Below are positions 16,062 to 25,938 of a stretch of DNA of 32,426 nt, one piece after another. Where the stretch lies: contig QZLA01000067.1 of assembly GCA_004796375.1 (NCBI GenBank), positions 1-32,426 on the forward strand, written 5' to 3'. This stretch comes from Desulfobacteraceae bacterium. GTDB taxonomy: Bacteria; Desulfobacterota; Desulfobacteria; Desulfobacterales; Desulfobacteraceae. A program made the translations under genes and the position numbers. Below the pieces are notes generated by a model. The model was not told the origin of the DNA. It made no database searches and worked only from the letters and a program-made list of their open reading frames with translations. Within the stretch, counting starts at the first letter, position 1. Each line of letters starts with the position of its first letter.

Positions 16062-19000
16062 ATGATTTGTTTCAAAGGGTTGAACCCGTACAGGCGATTT
16101 TGGCATTTGTTCATCTGTATCCTGTCTTTGGGGATTTGTTCGTTCCATCTCAATCCCGCGGCCAGGGCGGCGCAAAACATTGGATTAAGCGATGCTGAGC
16201 AGGAATGGTTGAATGCCCATCCTGAAATTCGTATCGGCATCATGGAAGCCTGGCCGCCCATGGATTACGTGGGCAGTCACGGAAAGCCCATGGGAATCGG
16301 GGTCCAGTTTATCAATGCACTGAATGAACGACTGGGAAGCCGGCTCAAGATCGTTCCCGGGCCATGGAAACAGACTTACGAGGCCGTGAAGAACAAGCAG
16401 CTGGATTCACTCATGGATATCACGCCCCGTCCGGACCGAGAGGCATTTTTCCATTTCACAACCCCCTATCTTGAGATCCCCCATGTGATTTTTGCGCATA
16501 AGGATGAACCCTACCTGAACGCCCTGTCCGACCTGGCAGGCAAGACCGTTGGCGTGGAGCGCGGGTTTTTTATTGTCAAGGTACTTCACAAGGACTACCC
16601 CCAGGTGACGGTAAAGGAGTATGGCTCCACCAGTGATGCACTGGATGCATTGACCAAGGGGGAAGTGGGTGCCTATGTGGGAAACCGTGCCGTGGCCATG
16701 CACATCATCGGCGAGGAATATATCACCAATCTCAAGGCACATGGCAAGATCAGGGAAACATCGTCTATCAATGCCATTGGCGTGCGCAAGGATTGGCCCA
16801 TCCTGAGGGATATCCTGCAAAAAGCCCTTAATGATATCGGGCCGGAGGAGCGGCAGCGGATCATCACCCAATACCCGAGAACCAAAAGCAGGGAAGAGAT
16901 ATCCCGCCGGTTCCTGCAGACGCTCAGGGAGGATGAGCGTGCCTGGCTGAACGCGCACCAATTGATACGGATTGGCGCTATGGATGCGTGGCCTCCGCTG
17001 AATTTTGTTGATGACAATGATGTCGCAGGCGGCCTGGGTGCAGACTATATCGGTGCGTTGAACCGCCGTCTCGGCGGCAGGCTCAGGATCATATCCGCGC
17101 CATTCAATGAGAATTATGAAAGGGTCAAGAGAAAGCAGCTTGATGCGCTCATGGATATTACACCGAAAAAAGAGCGGGAACCTTACTTTCATTTCACCCG
17201 GTCCTACCTGAGTATCCCCCATGTGTATGTTGGCCGTAAAGACGGACCCTATGTTGATTCTGTCCGGGATCTTTTCGGGCAAACCATTGCCCTTGAAAAA
17301 GGGTACTATAACGTCACGTTGTTCAAAACAAAATATCCGCAGGTCAAGATCAGGGAATATGCCTCAACAGCAGAGGCACTGGATGCGGTTTCCCGGGGGG
17401 AAGCCGAGGTCTATGCCGGAAATCGGGCGGTCGTGACTTACCTGATTGAAAGGGAACTGCTGTTCGACCTGGTGATCCAGGGGCGGATGGATAAACCGCC
17501 GGTCAGCCTGAATATCGGGGTAAGAAAAGACTGGCCGATCCTTGCAAAAATTCTGGATGCCGCCCTGATTGACAGTCAGGATGACTTCCAGAAAATCCAC
17601 CGGCGGTGGATGGGTGAGTTCAAGGTGCTTGAACTGAGATTATCCCAAGAAGAGCGGGATTGGCTGGCCGGCAACCCGGTTATCCGCCTCGGATATGATG
17701 TTGACTATCCGCCGGTGGAGTATGCGGATGACGACGGAAACTACCAGGGCATGAGTGCCGATTACATGTCCATGATTGAAGATACCCTGGGGGTAAAGAT
17801 TGAACCGGGCCCGGTCAGAAACTGGCAGGATACCCTGGCTGCAGCAAAGTCCGGGGAACTCGATGTGCTGGCAGCGGTGGCAAAGACCCCTCAAAGGGAT
17901 ACGTATTTGACATTCACAGAGCCTTATCTGAGTTTCCCCATGGTGATCGTCACGGGTCAGGATGTGACCTATATCGGCAGGATGGATGAGCTTGACGGTA
18001 AAAAGGTGGCTGTGGTTGCCGGCTATGCTTCTCACGAGATCCTCAGTGAAAAACACCCGGGCATTGAGCTGGTGTTGACTGAAAATATTCTGGCCGGGCT
18101 GAAGGCGGTTCAGGATGGCGATGCAGTTGCGTTTATCGGGAACCTGGCCTCGGTCAGCAACGTCACCGGCCGGGAGTGGATCACCGGCCTGAAGGTCACA
18201 GGCGAGACGCCTTATCATTTTGAACTGGCCATTGGTGTCCATAAGGACCAGCCGATTCTGGCCGGATTGATGCAAAAAGCGCTGGGTGCCATTCCCAATG
18301 AACGCCGGGCTGAAATTTTCAACCGCTGGATGTCTGCGTCCTATAAAAGCGCCATCAACTATACACTGATATGGCAGGTGCTGGCAGGGGCTGCTCTGGT
18401 CCTGTTGATATTCACCTATTGGAACCGGCGCCTTGCCAGTGAGGTCCATTACCGGAAGCATGCGGAGTCGGTCCTGCTGGAAAGTGAAGCCCAGCACCGG
18501 ACCATTTTTCAGAATTCACCCCTGGGCATGGTCCTCTTCAATGCCGAAGGGGTCATCATCGACTGCAACGACAGGTTCGTAGACCTGATGGGTTCCGATC
18601 GGGAGTCATTGATCGGTTTTAACTCACTTCGGAATATCAGTGACCAGGATATTCGAGGACGACTGGATAAGGCGTTGAAGGGAGAACGGGCCGATTTCGA
18701 AGGGGAATACACATCGATCACCGGCGGGAATGTCAGGTTTCTCAGGCAAGTGTTCAACCCGGTCAATCCGGGGCAGGCGTCCACCCAGGTGATTGCCACC
18801 GTGGAAGATGTCACCGAGCGAAAGCGTGCAGAACTCGAGATTGCAACCCAGCGGGCATACCTGGAGCAGCTGTTTGAGGCCTCCACCGAGGCGATTGCCT
18901 TCATAAACGCAGATGACCGTGTTGAGCGCATCAACAGCCAATTCACGTCAACATTCGGTTTTGCACCGGATGATGTGATCGGCAGGTCCCTCGATGATAC

Positions 19001-21509
19001 AATCATCCCAACCTTTCTCCATGAGGAGGGCAAGGCGGTGAAGGTTGAAATAAAAAAAGGCCGTCACATCTTTCACGAAACCGTTCGTCAGTGCAGGAAC
19101 GGGCACATGCTGGATGTATCGATTACGGGTATGCCGATACACATTAACGGCAAAGATGCCGGTGTGTATGCCATTTACCGGGATATTTCAGGCCAGAAAA
19201 AAGCCGAAGAGGAACTTAAGAAGGCAAAAATCGAGGCAGAGAAAGCCACACTGGCCAAAAGTTATTTTCTGGCCAACATGAGCCATGAAATCCGGACACC
19301 CATGAATGCCATTATCGGGTTCAGTCATCTGGCCATGGAAACCGCACTGACACCACAGCAGCTGGATTACCAGAAAAAAATCCATTTTTCAGCGTATTCC
19401 CTGCTACGCCTTATTGACGATATCCTTGATTTTTCAAAGATCGAGGCAGGAAAACTCAAGATGGAGTTTCTCGAGTTTGATCTGGATGAGGTATTGAATA
19501 ATGTCGGCAATATGGCATCGGTAAAAGCCCTTGAAAAAGAGAATCTTGAGGTGCATTTCGATAGAGCCCCGGATGTTCCCCATTTTTTGCTTGGTGATCC
19601 GCTGCGCCTGACCCAGATATTGCTCAACATGACCAACAATGCCATCAAGTTTACCGACGAGGGAGACATTGTCATCTCCGTCCGTTCAGGCACACAGGAG
19701 GATGAGGATGTAGAGCTGCATTTCTCCGTGAGTGACACCGGGATCGGCCTGACACAAGAGGAGATAGAGATGCTGTTCCAGGCATTTGTCCAGGCAGATA
19801 CCTCCACCACCCGTCTGTATGGGGGAACCGGTCTGGGCCTGGCCATCTGTCAGACCCTGGTTGAAATGATGGGCGGCCGCATTTCGGTTGAGAGCCAACC
19901 CGGTAAAGGCAGCACGTTCTCCTTTACCGCACATTTCGCCCTTGTCAAAGGCCGGGCAGCAAAGGATCTGACCCTGCCATCAACAATGAAAGTTTCAAGG
20001 GCCTTGGTTGTCAGTGCCAGCCCGGTCTCCCAAAAAATTATAAAGGGGATTCTGGAGAGCTTTAAAATCGATGCAATCGCTGTTTCGTCAGGTAAAGCCT
20101 GCATCGATGAATTAAAAACCGCAGACAAGGACCGCCCATACGATTTGGTGCTGATGGATTGGAAAATACCGGATTCTGACGGGATACGGATCGCACGAAA
20201 GATCAAGCATCACCGGAATCTTGAAAAAATACCCCGGATCATCATGATCATTGGGGTGGGGCATGAAAAAGATATCAAAGATACTGACCATGCCGACCTG
20301 GACGGCGTTTTAAGCAAGCCGGTCTGTGCATCCAGATTATTTGATACCATCCTGGACAGTTTCGGTCTTGAAGACACCCACTCACTCACCGCTGAAGTGT
20401 TAACAGGCAGACTGGCCCGGGATCTTGAGGAGATACAGGGTGCCCGCATTCTCCTGGTCGAAGACAATGAAATCAATCAGCAGCTGGCCCGTGAGTTGCT
20501 GGAACGGGCCGGCTTGAATGTCGCGGTGGCAAACCATGGGCGTGAAGCCCTGGCCAGGCTTGAAAAGTCCGTGTTTGAGGCAGTATTGATGGATATTCAA
20601 ATGCCGGTCATGGATGGGTATGAGGCCTGCCGCAGGATACGTATGAACAGCCGGTTCGACAGTCTGCCGATTATCGCCATGACGGCCCATGCCCTTGCAG
20701 GTCATCGCGAAAAGTGTATTGATGCGGGAATGAACGATCATATCCCCAAACCCATCGCACCGGATACACTCTTTACGACACTTCTCAGGTGGATCCACCC
20801 CTCAAGAAAGCGTCGTGTGGACCTGCCTTTTGTGGAGTATCAGGAACCGGATCCCGGAAAGGCGGGTCTTGACGATGTGCCTGGAATATCCGTGAGATCC
20901 GGGCTTGCCAGAGCTATGGGAAATCAGGTGCTCTACATGGAATTGCTTGAGAAGTTCCGGGCCCGCACCCCCGATGCCGCCCGGGATATCGACAGGGCTT
21001 TGGCCGGCGGGGACCATGAGGCAGCAAAACGAATGGCTCATACCATTAAAGGAACCTCAGGAAACATCGGGGCCAAAAATCTTCACCAGGCTGCAGGAGA
21101 TCTGGAAAAGGCTATAAAACAGGGGCAGAACGGAGATATAAAGACAGAACTCGACCGGTTTTCAAGTGAACTGGACCGGGTTCTCAACTCATTGGAGACC
21201 CTGGTGTCAGATGCCCGCGAGAGTTCGGATGACATTTCAAAAGGAGTGCAATACCCTTTAACAGCGGACCGTAAACTCATCTTGTCGCGGCTCAACAGCC
21301 TTGAAGCACTGCTCAAGGAAAGTGACACCCAGTCGGGCAAGGCATTTATTGCATTGAAACAGATCATTCCGGCTGCCATTATGCCCGGCGGGGTCTCCGA
21401 TCTGGAGAGGCAGATAGCAGCCTATGACTATGAGCAGGCACTGGCCGTTCTTTACGGGATGAAATCATCATTGAGCGAGGTGTTGAATGGAAACGCATCA
21501 GACGGGTAA
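16062..21509 (+). CDS. BvgS-like hybrid histidine kinase: 3 SBP_bac_3, 2 PAS, HisKA, HATPase, 2 REC, HPt
   Basis: The protein is 1815 residues. A signal peptide (about 1-37, ending ARA) precedes three binding modules starting at residues 42, 288 and 527, then a membrane helix (about 764-791). Two PAS units lie at about 805-917 and 931-1043. HisKA has H1075 in [12 protein letters not shown], and HATPase is about 1179-1296. REC1 (about 1312-1433) keeps D1366 in LMDWKIP and lysine in LSKP, but its usual acidic pair is replaced by SAS. REC2 (about 1460-1578) is canonical, with LLVEDNE, D1511 and IPKP. The HPt has H1660 in [14 protein letters not shown], followed by a C-terminal extension of about 100 residues. 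This is the unorthodox His-Asp-His layout that passes phosphate to a separate receiver. The next two genes, overlapping, contain candidate receivers. Domain assignments are strong; the ligands are unknown. Confidence 0.93.
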   Translation: MICFKGLNPYRRFWHLFICILSLGICSFHLNPAARAAQNIGLSDAEQEWLNAHPEIRIGIMEAWPPMDYVGSHGKPMGIGVQFINALNERLGSRLKIVPGPWKQTYEAVKNKQLDSLMDITPRPDREAFFHFTTPYLEIPHVIFAHKDEPYLNALSDLAGKTVGVERGFFIVKVLHKDYPQVTVKEYGSTSDALDALTKGEVGAYVGNRAVAMHIIGEEYITNLKAHGKIRETSSINAIGVRKDWPILRDILQKALNDIGPEERQRIITQYPRTKSREEISRRFLQTLREDERAWLNAHQLIRIGAMDAWPPLNFVDDNDVAGGLGADYIGALNRRLGGRLRIISAPFNENYERVKRKQLDALMDITPKKEREPYFHFTRSYLSIPHVYVGRKDGPYVDSVRDLFGQTIALEKGYYNVTLFKTKYPQVKIREYASTAEALDAVSRGEAEVYAGNRAVVTYLIERELLFDLVIQGRMDKPPVSLNIGVRKDWPILAKILDAALIDSQDDFQKIHRRWMGEFKVLELRLSQEERDWLAGNPVIRLGYDVDYPPVEYADDDGNYQGMSADYMSMIEDTLGVKIEPGPVRNWQDTLAAAKSGELDVLAAVAKTPQRDTYLTFTEPYLSFPMVIVTGQDVTYIGRMDELDGKKVAVVAGYASHEILSEKHPGIELVLTENILAGLKAVQDGDAVAFIGNLASVSNVTGREWITGLKVTGETPYHFELAIGVHKDQPILAGLMQKALGAIPNERRAEIFNRWMSASYKSAINYTLIWQVLAGAALVLLIFTYWNRRLASEVHYRKHAESVLLESEAQHRTIFQNSPLGMVLFNAEGVIIDCNDRFVDLMGSDRESLIGFNSLRNISDQDIRGRLDKALKGERADFEGEYTSITGGNVRFLRQVFNPVNPGQASTQVIATVEDVTERKRAELEIATQRAYLEQLFEASTEAIAFINADDRVERINSQFTSTFGFAPDDVIGRSLDDTIIPTFLHEEGKAVKVEIKKGRHIFHETVRQCRNGHMLDVSITGMPIHINGKDAGVYAIYRDISGQKKAEEELKKAKIEAEKATLAKSYFLANMSHEIRTPMNAIIGFSHLAMETALTPQQLDYQKKIHFSAYSLLRLIDDILDFSKIEAGKLKMEFLEFDLDEVLNNVGNMASVKALEKENLEVHFDRAPDVPHFLLGDPLRLTQILLNMTNNAIKFTDEGDIVISVRSGTQEDEDVELHFSVSDTGIGLTQEEIEMLFQAFVQADTSTTRLYGGTGLGLAICQTLVEMMGGRISVESQPGKGSTFSFTAHFALVKGRAAKDLTLPSTMKVSRALVVSASPVSQKIIKGILESFKIDAIAVSSGKACIDELKTADKDRPYDLVLMDWKIPDSDGIRIARKIKHHRNLEKIPRIIMIIGVGHEKDIKDTDHADLDGVLSKPVCASRLFDTILDSFGLEDTHSLTAEVLTGRLARDLEEIQGARILLVEDNEINQQLARELLERAGLNVAVANHGREALARLEKSVFEAVLMDIQMPVMDGYEACRRIRMNSRFDSLPIIAMTAHALAGHREKCIDAGMNDHIPKPIAPDTLFTTLLRWIHPSRKRRVDLPFVEYQEPDPGKAGLDDVPGISVRSGLARAMGNQVLYMELLEKFRARTPDAARDIDRALAGGDHEAAKRMAHTIKGTSGNIGAKNLHQAAGDLEKAIKQGQNGDIKTELDRFSSELDRVLNSLETLVSDARESSDDISKGVQYPLTADRKLILSRLNSLEALLKESDTQSGKAFIALKQIIPAAIMPGGVSDLERQIAAYDYEQALAVLYGMKSSLSEVLNGNASDG
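16185..18345 (+). repeat. Three tandem SBP_bac_3 modules in the BvgS-like kinase ectodomain
   Basis: The modules begin with [26 protein letters not shown] and [13 protein letters not shown]. The first two are close to each other and to the second module of the kinase at 4650, sharing MD(I)TP..(D/E)RE..F.FT and (Y/A)GNRAV. The third resembles the membrane-proximal module of that kinase (TEPY..(F/L)PMV and IGN.AS). Confidence 0.85.
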
Positions 21510-23667
21510 TGAACAGGAGACCATCCTGGTTGTGGATGATTCTCCTGAAAATATTGATCTTCTGGCCGGCATCCTTAAAGAAAAATATACGGTCAAGGCC
21601 GCGTTAAACGGGCAGAAAGCCATCACGATCGCTGCTTCGAAAAATCCGCCCGACTTGATACTGCTCGATGTAATGATGCCGGATTTAGACGGGTATGAGG
21701 TGTGCCGGAGGCTGAAGCAGGACCACAAGACCCGGCATATACCCATTTTATTCGTTACTGCCATGAGGGAGATCGAAGACGAAGCCCAGGGGCTTTCCCT
21801 TGGTGCCGTGGATTATATCACCAAACCAATCAATCCCTCAATCGTTCTGGCCCGGGTCAAAACACATATGAACCTGGTGATGCACCAGCGGCACATGGAG
21901 AAGGCGTTAAAGGCCCTTGAAAATAAACTGTCACAGATTTCCAATCAGACCGAACAGCTCAGCCTGGCAGCCGGGTCGATGTTGTCCATTGAGGATGAAC
22001 AGGAGGTCTTTGACCAGATCAGCAAAGCCATTGTCGAGTTTTCAGATTTCAAACGGGTCGTGATCTCGTTGTTCAAGGAGGCAACGCCGTTCAGGGATAT
22101 TATTGCATACGGCGGTGTTGAAGAGGATGTGATTGATACCCTCAGGAGAACAGAAATCCCGATGAAATGGTACGATCAGGTATTTATCGAGGAGAACAAC
22201 ATCGGCCAGTTCAGTTATTATATTCCCCATACAAAAAAGCATATCCTCAATCCGGTGACCGTGTTCGGTACCGGACCCGAACCTGAATCTGAGAATGGAT
22301 GGCACCCCCAAGACAACCTGTTTGTAAGGATGAGTGATGACAAAGGTCATGTCATCGGGGTTATATCCGTGGATGAATCCAAGTCCGGATTAAAACCCAG
22401 TGCGGAAACGGTTCGGCCTCTTGAGATATTTTCAAGCCTGATTTCACAGATCGTCATCTTGAAAAAAGAGCAGAAAAAAAGACAGGAGATCGAGCAGCAG
22501 CTCCTGCAGACACAGAAAATGGAAGCGGTCGGAACCCTTGCCGGCGGGGTTGCCCATGATTTCAACAATATACTGTCGGGTATCCTGGGATATTCCGAAC
22601 TGATCGAGGAGGACTTAGAGCACTCTCAGCCCGTCACAAGAGAGCGGATCAAACGGGTCATCAGCGCATCCTTAAGGGGCCGGGACCTGGTGAATCAGAT
22701 TCTGGCATTTACCCAGTCCAATCAGAGAGATCCGATCCTGATCCAGGTCAGTGTCATTATCAAGGAGGTGATTCAGCTGCTGCGGGCCTCACTGCCGGCA
22801 TCCATCCGGATAGAGCACCGGCTTGATTCTGACAGCTATATCATGGCGGATCCCATCAACATCCATCGAATGGTGATCAACCTGTGTGCCAATGCAAAAG
22901 ATGCCATGTCCGTTCATGGCGGCACCCTCACCATCACGCTTGCCGATGTCAATCTCAGCACAGGGGATGTCATGAATTTTGAGGGCGTTCTGCCCGGACG
23001 GTTTCTTGCCCTTGGTGTCGAAGACACCGGGCACGGTATGAAGCCAGAGGTGATCAATCGCGTGATGGAACCCTTCTACACCACAAAACCGCCAGGGGAG
23101 GGCACCGGGATGGGACTTTCGGTTGTGCACGGCATCGTGAACTCATTGGACGGCTTCATTAAAATAACATCTGTCCCGGGCAAGGGCAGCACGTTCATGA
23201 TTTTCATGCCGGTCCATGACCATCCCACAGGTTCGGATCACCTGACCCTGTCTGAAATTGAAAACCGCGATGGTGATGAGAGAATCCTGCTTGTTGACGA
23301 CGAGCGGATCCTGGCCGAAATGGCAAAGGACTCACTTGAAAAGTTCGGGTATGATGTCACCATCTATTCAAGCAGCCCTGAAGCCCTCGATCATTTTAAA
23401 GACCATGCCGATCACTATGATCTCATTATCTCCGACACCACCATGCCGGATATGACCGGTGACATCCTGATCCAGGAGATCCGCAGGGTCCGCCCTGAAA
23501 TTCCGGTGATTCTCTGTACCGGATTCAGCGAATATATGGATGATGAAAAAGCCTGTGAAATGGGCATCAATGCCATGTTATACAAACCCATACCTGCCGA
23601 AGACATGGTGTCAGCAGTGCGCAGGATCATAGACGGAGATGGTGATGGCGAACATATTGATCGTTGA
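21487..23667 (+). CDS. Soluble hybrid histidine kinase, REC-GAF-HisKA-HATPase-REC
   Basis: The protein is 726 residues with no signal peptide or membrane segment. REC1 (about 12-130) has VVDDSPEN and phospho-acceptor D61 in LLDVMMP. A coiled coil and a GAF-like domain (about 150-330, ending in [10 protein letters not shown] then [11 protein letters not shown]) follow. HisKA has H357 in [11 protein letters not shown]; HATPase has N-box [10 protein letters not shown] and a [10 protein letters not shown]2 box. REC2 (about 599-715) has LLVDDER, D650 in IISDTTMP and lysine in LYKPI. The start overlaps the preceding kinase by 23 nt, and the end overlaps the sigma-54 regulator by 23 nt from its preferred start. 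The N-terminal receiver suggests it takes phosphate from the upstream HPt, making it a relay or integration node; that is inference. Domain calls are strong. Confidence 0.92.
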   Translation: METHQTGNEQETILVVDDSPENIDLLAGILKEKYTVKAALNGQKAITIAASKNPPDLILLDVMMPDLDGYEVCRRLKQDHKTRHIPILFVTAMREIEDEAQGLSLGAVDYITKPINPSIVLARVKTHMNLVMHQRHMEKALKALENKLSQISNQTEQLSLAAGSMLSIEDEQEVFDQISKAIVEFSDFKRVVISLFKEATPFRDIIAYGGVEEDVIDTLRRTEIPMKWYDQVFIEENNIGQFSYYIPHTKKHILNPVTVFGTGPEPESENGWHPQDNLFVRMSDDKGHVIGVISVDESKSGLKPSAETVRPLEIFSSLISQIVILKKEQKKRQEIEQQLLQTQKMEAVGTLAGGVAHDFNNILSGILGYSELIEEDLEHSQPVTRERIKRVISASLRGRDLVNQILAFTQSNQRDPILIQVSVIIKEVIQLLRASLPASIRIEHRLDSDSYIMADPINIHRMVINLCANAKDAMSVHGGTLTITLADVNLSTGDVMNFEGVLPGRFLALGVEDTGHGMKPEVINRVMEPFYTTKPPGEGTGMGLSVVHGIVNSLDGFIKITSVPGKGSTFMIFMPVHDHPTGSDHLTLSEIENRDGDERILLVDDERILAEMAKDSLEKFGYDVTIYSSSPEALDHFKDHADHYDLIISDTTMPDMTGDILIQEIRRVRPEIPVILCTGFSEYMDDEKACEMGINAMLYKPIPAEDMVSAVRRIIDGDGDGEHIDR
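23635..23638 (+). promoter_or_regulatory. Ribosome binding site deciding the start of the sigma-54 regulator
   Basis: GGAG lies 6 nt before ATG 23645. An upstream ATG at 23639 and a GTG at 23642 are in frame but sit too close to this site, so ATG 23645 is preferred. The site lies inside the coding sequence of the preceding kinase, consistent with translational coupling. Confidence 0.6.
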
Positions 23668-25078
23668 TGATGAAGAATATATCCGGGATATTCTTTCGGC
23701 ACGGGTGGAGGGCCTTAACCATTCGGCGTCCTGCGCAGCAACGTTTCATGAAGGGGTGGAGCGGATCAAGACAGGGATGTTCGACCTGGTGTTTCTCGAT
23801 GTGATCCTGCCGGACGGGAACGGCCTTGATCTTCTGCAGCTGATCCGTCAGCTTCCTTCCGGGCCGGAGGTGATCATCATCACGGCAGTGGGAAGCCTTA
23901 AGGGGGCAGAGGTTGCCATTAAAAACGGGGCCTGGGATTATTTAAGCAAGCCTCTGAAAAAGGAGGATATTATTCTCCGGATTGAGCGCGCCCTGGCGTA
24001 CCGGGAGATTAAAAACAAGAGTAAACCCCGGATATTGGAGACAGAGACCATAGTCGGAAAGAGTCCGGCGATTAAAAAGTGCCTGAAACAATTGGCCCAG
24101 TGTGTATCAAGCCTGTCCAACGTCCTCTTGACCGGGGAGACCGGTACGGGCAAGGAGGTGTTTGCACGGGCGATTCACGACAATTGCAGCCTGTCAGGTG
24201 ATAATTTCATTGTGGTCGATTGCGCGGCCATGCCCAAAACCCTTGCTGAAAGTGTCCTGTTCGGACATGTAAAGGGTGCGTTTACGGGCGCGGATCACGC
24301 ATCAGACGGACTGGTCGCTGCCGCAGACAAGGGAACCCTTTTTCTGGATGAAATCGGTGAGCTGCCGTTTTCACTGCAGGCCGCCTTCCTGAGGGTGCTG
24401 CAGGAGCGGTGTTACAGACCGGTGGGGAGTTCAAAGGAGAAACGATCCCAATTCCGGCTGATCAGTGCAACCAACCGGGACCTGGATCGGATGGTTAAAA
24501 AGGGGCGGTTCCGCCAGGATCTGCTCCATCGTATCCGGACGTTTCATATTGAACTTCCTGCCGTGAGAGATCGTAAAACGGATATCCCTGAACTCTCAGA
24601 CTTTTATTTAAAAAAATTGTGTGCAGGTCACGGGATGGCGATAAAAACCCTTTTGCCTGAAACCACTGAGATCCTTGAATCCTATGACTGGCCCGGAAAC
24701 GTCAGGGAACTTGTCCATACCATTGACCAGGCGATTCAAAACGAACCGGATGCCCCATTTCTGTATCCTTTTGCACTGCCTGATCATATCCGGCTGAATT
24801 ATGTCGGGCAACACCTGCCTGATGAGCCGGAGGTTCGGCAAGCGGAATCATCTGCTCAAACCGGCGGAATCGAGGCGATTTTAGACACCTTTCTTGACAA
24901 GGGACCCTTACCGAACCTGAAAGACCTGCGAAATCAATTTTTTGAGAGTATTGAAAAGGCTTATCTTGCGACCGTGCTGTCCCGAACCGGATGGGATATA
25001 GACCAGGCAGCCGACATCCTCGGGGTGGGTAAAAACAGAATATATGTGTTGATCAGAAAGTATGATCTCAAATCATGA
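23645..25078 (+). CDS. NtrC-type sigma-54-dependent response regulator, REC-AAA+-Fis HTH
   Basis: The protein is 477 residues. The receiver (about 3-120) has LIVDDEE, phospho-acceptor D52 in FLDVILP and lysine in LSKPL. The AAA+ domain has Walker A GETGTGKE (G164 to E171), an intact sigma-54 contact loop GAFTGA (211-216), and a Walker B region around TLFLDEIGELP. An arginine-rich sensor segment lies before the C-terminal Fis-type helix-turn-helix (about 435-477, ending DILGVGKNRIYVLIRKYDL). It should bind upstream sites as an oligomer and use ATP to open sigma-54 promoters when phosphorylated. It is the last gene of the three-gene overlapping set, so the two kinases before it are its likely donors. 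A sigma-54-like element lies about 130 bp after its stop codon, before the secreted-repeat gene. The assignment is very secure; the target is inferred. Confidence 0.96.
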   Translation: MANILIVDDEEYIRDILSARVEGLNHSASCAATFHEGVERIKTGMFDLVFLDVILPDGNGLDLLQLIRQLPSGPEVIIITAVGSLKGAEVAIKNGAWDYLSKPLKKEDIILRIERALAYREIKNKSKPRILETETIVGKSPAIKKCLKQLAQCVSSLSNVLLTGETGTGKEVFARAIHDNCSLSGDNFIVVDCAAMPKTLAESVLFGHVKGAFTGADHASDGLVAAADKGTLFLDEIGELPFSLQAAFLRVLQERCYRPVGSSKEKRSQFRLISATNRDLDRMVKKGRFRQDLLHRIRTFHIELPAVRDRKTDIPELSDFYLKKLCAGHGMAIKTLLPETTEILESYDWPGNVRELVHTIDQAIQNEPDAPFLYPFALPDHIRLNYVGQHLPDEPEVRQAESSAQTGGIEAILDTFLDKGPLPNLKDLRNQFFESIEKAYLATVLSRTGWDIDQAADILGVGKNRIYVLIRKYDLKS

Positions 25079-25198
25079 TCCGTATCCTGAAAAGATAATT
25101 TATTATCATAAGATATCATCCTTCCTTCTTTTTTGGTGCCCATCGATTTTGCCTATATCTTTTATCATGTTGAAATAATTATAAATATTTAAATTTCT

Positions 25199-25211
25199 CG
25201 TGCCAGGCACG
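25199..25211. repeat. Perfect palindrome overlapping the sigma-54-like element
   Basis: CGTGCC-A-GGCACG is a 6+1+6 inverted repeat, and its right half supplies the GGCAC of the -24 element. It could be a chance consequence of the -24 motif, or a site where a bound protein would block promoter access. Confidence 0.4.
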
Positions 25212-25220
25212 CTTCTTGAT
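25205..25220 (+). promoter_or_regulatory. Candidate sigma-54 promoter (-24/-12)
   Basis: AGGCACGCTTCTTGAT fits the TGGCAC-N5-TTGCA pattern with exact spacing: the -24 GGCAC is complete, while the -12 dinucleotide is GA in place of the usual GC. Transcription would begin near 25230, giving a leader of about 60 nt before ATG 25292. The gene immediately upstream encodes a sigma-54 activator. The defective -12 GC lowers confidence. Confidence 0.45.
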
Positions 25221-25291
25221 ATATGTGATAAGCACTTGGCAGTAAACGTTTTTACCCATCCATTAAGGACAACCAAATAAAGGGGGATATC

Positions 25292-25840
25292 ATGAAAACC
25301 ATCAACACTTTTTTCATCGTTTGTTTTATTTTGGCTATCGCAATGAATACTTTTGCTTTTGAAAGCAAGAGGCAAACCGCTACCGGTGACGCCTATTTGG
25401 ACATCGCCACCGGCCACAAGTACACGAAAAACCCTGACGGGACATACATGGAATTCACCAAGCGGGGAGAGGTTTACCGCGTATCGGTCTCTCCCCATCT
25501 GCACCTTCTGACCACCAATAAATACATCCGTGAAGTCGAGCCCAATCCGGTCGCAAAAGCCGCATCCTACCTGGATGTATTTACCGGGCACCGGTATTTC
25601 AAGAATACTGACGGCACTTACCGGGAGTATACCCGGCGGGGGGAACTGTTCAGGGTATCGGTGTCTCCTGACAAACATCTTTTGACCACCAACCGGCACA
25701 TCAGGGAGATTGGCCAGGATTCCTACGTGATCTACAAACGCAACAAGAACCGTAAAACTGAAATCTTGATTCTACCCTCCGGCCAGAAGCATCCCAGGGG
25801 ATGGTTTGTTGACAACCTCCTGGCCTCAGTGGCGCACTAA
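25292..25840 (+). CDS. Small secreted protein with two 48-residue repeats
   Basis: The protein is 182 residues, with a clear signal peptide (cleavage after TFA at residue 22) and a mature chain of about 160. It contains two tandem units, residues 35-82 and 93-140, that are identical at 33 of 48 positions by eye. Shared segments include TGH(K/R)Y, KN.DGTY.E, RGE, RVSVSP and LLTTN. Each unit is rich in aromatic and basic residues and probably forms beta strands. A basic tail (141-182) includes KRNKNRKTE and LILPSGQKHPRGW. No cysteines remain after cleavage. I do not recognise the family. AAGGGGG lies 5 nt before ATG. It follows the sigma-54 activator on the same strand after 213 nt, behind a sigma-54-like element, so it is a candidate output of that system. 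A strong hairpin follows about 50 nt downstream. Confidence 0.8.
   Translation: MKTINTFFIVCFILAIAMNTFAFESKRQTATGDAYLDIATGHKYTKNPDGTYMEFTKRGEVYRVSVSPHLHLLTTNKYIREVEPNPVAKAASYLDVFTGHRYFKNTDGTYREYTRRGELFRVSVSPDKHLLTTNRHIREIGQDSYVIYKRNKNRKTEILILPSGQKHPRGWFVDNLLASVAH
25394..25711 (+). repeat. Tandem coding repeat (2 x 48 residues) in the secreted protein
   Basis: Unit 1 is 25394-25537 and unit 2 is 25568-25711, a 174-bp period. The two units share 33 of 48 residues with conservative changes at most other positions (K/R, Y/F, V/I/L), pointing to an internal duplication kept under selection. Confidence 0.85.
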
Positions 25841-25889
25841 ACAGAAGGAAACCTTCCATAATGACCTGAATGGTCACTTACCATCCGAT

Positions 25890-25930
25890 AAACCACCGGG
25901 GCAGTGCATGACGCGCTGCCCCGGTGGTTT
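25890..25930. terminator. Strong hairpin between convergent genes, likely bidirectional terminator
   Basis: AAACCACCGGGGCAG and CTGCCCCGGTGGTTT form a perfect 15-bp stem around an 11-nt loop. It lies between the stop of the secreted-repeat gene and the stop of the convergent glycerate kinase gene. The A and T triplets at the stem base give only a short U run on either strand, so efficiency is uncertain. Confidence 0.75.
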
Positions 25931-25938
25931 CAGCATGT

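Noticed and set aside
17640-18497. Minus-strand 285-codon open frame inside the BvgS-like kinase gene
   Set aside because: It lies opposite a clear binding module and membrane helix. No domain is visible in its translation, and similar long antisense frames occur opposite every large gene here.
25094-25107. Inverted repeat GATAAT-TT-ATTATC just after the sigma-54 regulator gene
   Set aside because: The stem is almost all A-T with a 2-nt spacer, too weak to be an intrinsic terminator and not followed directly by a U run.
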